Source: JAAYDK01 sp964543935 (lineage in GTDB: Bacteria; Spirochaetota; Spirochaetia; Sphaerochaetales; Sphaerochaetaceae). From it: a stretch of 17,237 nt of DNA. A program made the translations under genes and the position numbers. The DNA is taken from the NCBI GenBank assembly GCA_964543935.1, contig CAZJAK010000050.1, positions 1 through 17,237 on the forward strand, written 5' to 3'. This document shows positions 14,351-17,237 of the stretch, piece after piece. A model generated the notes under the pieces. That model was given only the letters and a program-made list of their open reading frames with translations. It was not told the origin of the DNA and made no database searches. Numbering within the stretch: position 1 is the first letter of the stretch; the number at the start of each line of letters is the position of its first letter.

Positions 14351-14534
14351 TATTCTTATGTATGATGTAGTCGAACTTCTTTCAAAAACTCATGACATTA
14401 GACATTATAAATTGGAATAGGTATTGCTTTTTTACATGATATATTGTAATATATACGAGTGATATTGTTCATTACTTGTGACATGGCATTTTAAAACTCT
14501 GTCACAAGCCTATTTCATATGGCAGGAGGTCCCA
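14351..14534 (+). promoter_or_regulatory. AT-rich upstream region of the second GntR gene with two inverted repeats
   Basis: ATATATT-GT-AATATAT (14439-14454) is a palindrome followed directly by CGA, so that TATATACGA (14450-14458) also matches 13498-13506 upstream of the first paralogue. A second perfect repeat, CTTGTGACA (14475-14483) / TGTCACAAG (14500-14508), lies just before the ribosome-binding site GCAGGAGGT (14522-14530). No promoter with good spacing is evident. Likely operators for one or both GntR proteins. Confidence 0.45.
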
Positions 14535-15317
14535 ATGGTGGACAACTCTACATACATGAATCCCGCGACCAAACATGGAAGGACCAAGTCGGCGCGCATT
14601 GCAAGCGCGTTGGAAGACATGATCCTTTCCGGGCGCTTGGGCGAGGGACAGTCGCTTCCTTCGCAGCAGGAGCTTGCCCAGCAGTTCGACGCCAGCTCGC
14701 GCTCGATCCGCGAGGCCTTCAAGCAGCTGGAGGCCAAGGGCTTGTTGACGGTCAGCCAAGGGCGTCGGGCTTCCATCAAATCCAACAATCTCGACCAGTT
14801 CGTCTCCTCGTTGTCCGATACGATCATCAGAAGCGGATCTTCCAACAACAAGCTCATGCTGGACCTGATCCAAGTGTGCACCTCGGTAGAAGTGTCGGCT
14901 ACCCGCGACATCTCCCGTAATCCCAATCGCCGCGAGGTGGTCTCCAGCCTTGTGTCCATTTCCAATTTGATGGTCGATTTACTGCCGGACTTGAAAAATC
15001 GCGACCGGGCTACCATCGAGGATTATTTGACGCTCGAGTCGGAATTCCACAAGGTCTTGGTCCGTTCCAACGACAATATCATCCTCAATGCGATTTATGA
15101 GAACCTCTCGCCGTTGCTCGACCAGAGCATGTCCTACGCGGTGGCTGCCAGTGACGATTGCGAGAAGAAGGTGCGTGAGTACCAATACATCGCCGAGGCG
15201 CTCGGCGCCGGCCAGACCGACTTGGCCGTGGCGCTGGTGCTGGTCAACCTGACCAATACGAAAAAGCGCATCGAGGCCACTGCGGCCAAGGAGAAGGTTG
15301 CCCGGGCGATGGCTTGA
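14535..15317 (+). CDS. GntR-family regulator, FCD subfamily, second paralogue with reduced metal site
   Basis: 260 residues from the ATG at 14535, chosen for GCAGGAGGT five bases upstream; an in-frame ATG at 14478 lies inside an inverted repeat. The winged-helix part (LPSQQELAQQFDASSRSIREAFKQ) is nearly the same as in the first paralogue, including the recognition helix. The FCD domain keeps Glu168-x3-His172 (ESEFH), but the other two ligand positions are Tyr216 (REYQYI) and Asn238 (VNLT) instead of His. It therefore probably binds no metal or binds it differently, and senses another ligand or none. It has an extra basic, Ala/Lys-rich C-terminal tail of about 12 residues. The next gene follows after 65 bases. 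Confidence 0.9.
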   Translation: MVDNSTYMNPATKHGRTKSARIASALEDMILSGRLGEGQSLPSQQELAQQFDASSRSIREAFKQLEAKGLLTVSQGRRASIKSNNLDQFVSSLSDTIIRSGSSNNKLMLDLIQVCTSVEVSATRDISRNPNRREVVSSLVSISNLMVDLLPDLKNRDRATIEDYLTLESEFHKVLVRSNDNIILNAIYENLSPLLDQSMSYAVAASDDCEKKVREYQYIAEALGAGQTDLAVALVLVNLTNTKKRIEATAAKEKVARAMA

Positions 15318-15329
15318 GCGCACCCTTGC

Positions 15330-15358
15330 TTGAACAAGACCTCCCCGTGGCTTATGAT
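15330..15358 (+). promoter_or_regulatory. Promoter of the orphan ABC ATPase gene
   Basis: TTGAAC (15330-15335), 17 bases, TATGAT (15353-15358). The predicted start near 15365 gives a short leader before the ATG at 15383 containing GGAGG. Confidence 0.65.
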
Positions 15359-15381
15359 GGCCGCAACCAGGGAGGTCTTGT
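15334..15381 (+). promoter_or_regulatory. 12-bp inverted repeat that masks the ATPase ribosome-binding site in read-through mRNA
   Basis: ACAAGACCTCCC (15334-15345) is exactly complementary to GGGAGGTCTTGT (15370-15381). The right arm contains the Shine-Dalgarno GGAGG (15371-15375). The left arm overlaps the end of the -35 and the spacer of the promoter, so it is absent from transcripts starting near 15365 but present in mRNA reading through from the upstream GntR gene. As DNA, the repeat is centred on the -10 and could also be an operator. Confidence 0.6.
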
Positions 15382-15382
15382 C

Positions 15383-16168
15383 ATGTCCACTGCCCCGATC
15401 ATTGAATTGCGCAATGTGGCGGTACGCCGCAACGGGCGGGTGATTTTGGACATTGAGGCCTTGGACATCCAAGCCGGTGCCCATGTGGCCATTATTGGGC
15501 CCAACGGGGCGGGCAAGTCGACGCTGGTGCAGGTGCTGGCCCAAGAGGTCCATCCGTTATGGAATCCGTTGTTGCGCTGCCGTCTGTTCGGGCGCGACCG
15601 TTGGAATGTGTTCGAACTGCGTTCCCGCATGGGCATCGTCTCCGAATCGATGCAGCAACTGTGCGACACCAACCATCCCGCCTGCGATATCGTCGTCTCG
15701 GCATTGCTGAGCAGCATCGGTTTGGATTTCCACCATCAGGTCACCGACAGTATGCGCCAGATGGCGCTGGATGCGCTACAAGAGCAGGGGGTGGCCCATC
15801 TTGCACATAAACCGATGAGGAGCCTCTCATCGGGCGAGGCCCGTCGGGTTTTGCTGGCCCGGGCAGCCATCTTGGATCCCGAGGGGGTGTTGCTGGACGA
15901 GGCCGTCTCCAACCTCGATTTTCCGGCCAAGCAGGCTTTCCGTTCAGCTTTGCATGACTTTCATGCCAAGGGCAAGACATTGGTCTTGGTGACCCACGAC
16001 CTGTCCGACATCATCGAGGAGATCGACCGGGTGGTGGTCCTCTCCCAGGGTAAAATTTTGGCTGATGGTAAGAAAGTCGAGGTGCTGACCGAAGCGGTGT
16101 TGAGCGAGGCTTACGGGACGAGGGTGTTCGTGAGCGAGCGCGAGGGACGATTCACCGCTTGGTGCTGA
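15383..16168 (+). CDS. Orphan single-domain ABC ATPase (YlmA/ModF-like)
   Basis: 261 residues from the ATG at 15383 (GGAGG seven bases upstream; a TTG at 15314 would overlap the GntR gene). Walker A GPNGAGKST (39-47), signature LSSGEARR (148-155), Walker B VLLDEAVSNLD with Asp172-Glu173, switch His205 in VTHD. The Pro after the catalytic Glu is Ala, and the signature is LSSGE; both are seen in YlmA/ModF-type ATPases. About 55 residues between Walker A and signature carry an unusual NPLLRCRLFGRDRW insert typical of that group. No permease or binding protein is nearby, so it may be a soluble ATPase or serve a transporter elsewhere. It has its own promoter and a masked ribosome-binding site. Family confident; role unknown. 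Confidence 0.85.
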   Translation: MSTAPIIELRNVAVRRNGRVILDIEALDIQAGAHVAIIGPNGAGKSTLVQVLAQEVHPLWNPLLRCRLFGRDRWNVFELRSRMGIVSESMQQLCDTNHPACDIVVSALLSSIGLDFHHQVTDSMRQMALDALQEQGVAHLAHKPMRSLSSGEARRVLLARAAILDPEGVLLDEAVSNLDFPAKQAFRSALHDFHAKGKTLVLVTHDLSDIIEEIDRVVVLSQGKILADGKKVEVLTEAVLSEAYGTRVFVSEREGRFTAWC

Positions 16169-16187
16169 CCGTTTGCTATAGTATATT
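16159..16187 (+). promoter_or_regulatory. Possible promoter of the flavodoxin-like gene
   Basis: TTGGTG (16159-16164), 17 bases, TATATT (16182-16187), in the 51-base gap and last codons of the ATPase gene. The -10 is good, the -35 matches only at TTG. Read-through from the ATPase gene is the alternative. Confidence 0.35.
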
Positions 16188-16219
16188 GGAATTACTCAGA
16201 ACTTCGCAGGAGGCCAACC

Positions 16220-16807
16220 ATGGAACGCTGCGCCATCGTCGTACACAGTGTCAACGGGAACTGCTACATCATCGCCACCTATCTTCAGGAACAATTGATC
16301 CAACGGAACGTGGATGCCCGCTTGTACCGGGTCGAGGATTCCGATTTGCACATCCTGGCCAACCAGTCGGATGCGGTGAACGACTTTTATGAGGATATCC
16401 AGGCGCTGCCGGTAGCCAGTTCCTCTTCGTTGCAAAAGAGCCGCATGGTGATCTTGGGTAGCCCGACTTCGTTCGGAAATGTCTCGGCCGAGATGAAGGC
16501 TTTCATGGACTCGACCTTCGATATGTGCGAGGATCGCAGCTTGGCCGGCAAATACTTTGCTTGCTTCACCAGTTGTCCCCATAGCACCAGCGAGGGTGCT
16601 TTCTGCCTTGATTCGATGATCCACTACGCCCAAGGCATGGGGATGGTCCATGTGCCGTTCGGGGTGAGAAAAGAGCTGGTCGCCATGAACCAGCCGGTCA
16701 GCGGCATCGTCCACTTGGCTGGACTGGACAACACGATCCGCCCGTCGGTCCAACTGGGAGCAGCCCTGGAAGCCTACGCGGAGACCTTGGCCAAGCTGTT
16801 GAACTGA
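16220..16807 (+). CDS. Flavodoxin-fold FMN-binding oxidoreductase, WrbA-like
   Basis: 195 residues from the ATG at 16220 with AGGAGG six bases upstream. The first strand and loop (AIVVHSVNGNCYIIATYL) replace the usual SxTGNT phosphate loop of flavodoxin with SVNGNC, which still fits FMN phosphate binding. The second hallmark, GSPTSFGNVSAEMKAFMDS from residue 80, is the FMN isoalloxazine-binding strip of WrbA-type NAD(P)H:quinone reductases. FTSCPHSTSEG corresponds to the third loop. Length is close to WrbA (about 200). Probably a cytoplasmic flavoprotein reducing quinones or other acceptors, useful in an anaerobe facing oxygen. It may be co-transcribed with the ATPase gene upstream. Substrate unknown. 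Confidence 0.82.
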   Translation: MERCAIVVHSVNGNCYIIATYLQEQLIQRNVDARLYRVEDSDLHILANQSDAVNDFYEDIQALPVASSSSLQKSRMVILGSPTSFGNVSAEMKAFMDSTFDMCEDRSLAGKYFACFTSCPHSTSEGAFCLDSMIHYAQGMGMVHVPFGVRKELVAMNQPVSGIVHLAGLDNTIRPSVQLGAALEAYAETLAKLLN

Positions 16808-16838
16808 AACAGGACAACAGAGATAGCATAGAAAGCCA

Positions 16839-16860
16839 GGAGGGGACAGACGTCCCCTCC
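16839..16860 (+). terminator. Hairpin downstream of the flavodoxin-like gene
   Basis: GGAGGGGAC (16839-16847) pairs perfectly with GTCCCCTCC (16852-16860) around the loop AGAC. No T-run follows (AAGCTATCC), so termination may be weak or Rho-assisted; otherwise it marks the mRNA 3' end. Confidence 0.55.
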
Positions 16861-17098
16861 AAGCTATCCATATGCCCAACTTATCACAGAAACCTTTGAC
16901 ATAAGGAAGGATAAAATAGCTGTATTATTGAGTAGTTATAGTCGAAGTTAGCAATAATAAGGCTAAAAGTACGAAGTAAGTTATGTTAAATGTCAGAAGA
17001 TGAGAGAATATAGAAAATATTAAAAATATATAATAAAAAGAATAAGCAATAATTCATATAATTTAGTAAAAATTCTACAAGAAAATTTACAAATTCTA
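16861..17098 (+). other. Very AT-rich intergenic stretch
   Basis: About 240 bases with few G or C, many A-tracts, and no reading frame of note. The end near 17068-17095 has three A/T tracts spaced roughly one helical turn apart directly upstream of a TTGACA box, as in an UP element or curved DNA that boosts transcription. I see no RNA gene in it. Confidence 0.5.
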
Positions 17099-17127
17099 TT
17101 GACATAAGTTCAGAGTCTTGCTATCGT
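17099..17127 (+). promoter_or_regulatory. Sigma70-type promoter of the last exported-protein gene
   Basis: TTGACA (17099-17104), 17 bases, TATCGT (17122-17127). The leader of about 55 nucleotides holds a second copy of AAGTTCAG (17134-17141; the first at 17106-17113 lies in the spacer), which may be a regulator half-site pair. Confidence 0.65.
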
Positions 17128-17190
17128 AGAGCCAAGTTCAGTGAATGAGTTCTGAATACGATACAATAAAGAATATAGAGAGGTTTGATT

Positions 17191-17237
17191 ATGAAGAAGT
17201 TGCTTTCCATCCTGCTGGTCCTGCTTGCCGCTACTAC
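17191..17237 (+). CDS. Start of an exported protein, truncated by the window end
   Basis: Fifteen complete codons, reading MKKLLSILLVLLAAT, preceded by AGAGAGG. This is a typical signal-peptide start (two lysines, then a leucine-rich core). The AT-rich, well-promoted upstream region suggests a strongly expressed periplasmic or surface protein; a binding protein would be usual in this genome, but nothing of the mature part is visible. Confidence 0.65.
   Translation, partial: MKKLLSILLVLLAAT

Noticed and set aside
13574..15317. Tandem GntR genes as an assembly duplication
   Set aside because: The two genes differ throughout, have different upstream regions and lengths, and are only moderately similar outside the DNA-binding region, so they are true paralogues.
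16896..16926. TTGACA at 16896-16901 as a further promoter
   Set aside because: No -10 hexamer at 16-18 bases; the nearest TATTAT is at 21 bases.
1..17237. CRISPR arrays, tRNA/rRNA genes, IS elements or phage att sites
   Set aside because: No regularly spaced repeats, tRNA-like cloverleafs, transposase or integrase motifs were seen on either strand.

Overview
The window looks like chromosomal DNA of a Gram-negative, sugar-fermenting spirochaete, most likely a member of Sphaerochaetaceae or a close relative. This is inferred from the style of the periplasmic binding proteins (short signal peptide ending in FAQ/AAQ, then a G/E/A-rich linker), the PnrA/BMP-type nucleoside importer known from treponemes, and the mix of pectin-sugar uptake genes with LacI and GntR regulators. 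Genes are GC-rich, while several intergenic regions are strikingly AT-rich. There are no rRNA, tRNA, CRISPR or IS genes.

Left part (1-2809): a family-1 solute-binding protein with an EF-hand-like calcium loop, then, after an attenuator-like hairpin, a GH105 unsaturated rhamnogalacturonyl hydrolase. Together they suggest uptake and cytoplasmic cleavage of pectin-derived unsaturated disaccharides.

Centre (2876-9922): a near-consensus promoter drives a six-gene operon. It encodes a PnrA-like nucleoside-binding protein, a double-NBD ATPase, two BPD_transp_2-type permeases, a 6-oxopurine nucleoside phosphorylase, and an S-adenosylhomocysteine-hydrolase homologue of the Thermotoga/methanogen type. 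The base-recognition residues of the last enzyme differ from true SAHH and may instead fit inosine (S-inosylhomocysteine hydrolase). The operon would import purine nucleosides, phosphorolyse them and, through the last enzyme, link homocysteine/SAM recycling to the inosine pool.

Next (9923-12619): a LacI regulator, a metallophosphoesterase with an altered first metal motif, and a 300-residue protein with a ParB/sulfiredoxin-like DGNHR motif. They form a tight operon of unknown function.

Right part (12621-17237): a minus-strand secreted beta-rich protein with a strong promoter and a hairpin at the predicted mRNA 5' end; an AT-rich gap with a possible 53-codon ORF; two paralogous FCD-type GntR regulators separated by a perfect 17-bp terminator, of which the second has lost two of the expected metal-ligand histidines; an orphan ABC ATPase whose ribosome-binding site lies in a 12-bp inverted repeat that also spans its promoter; a WrbA-like flavodoxin-fold protein; an AT-rich stretch with a good promoter; and the first 15 codons of another exported protein.
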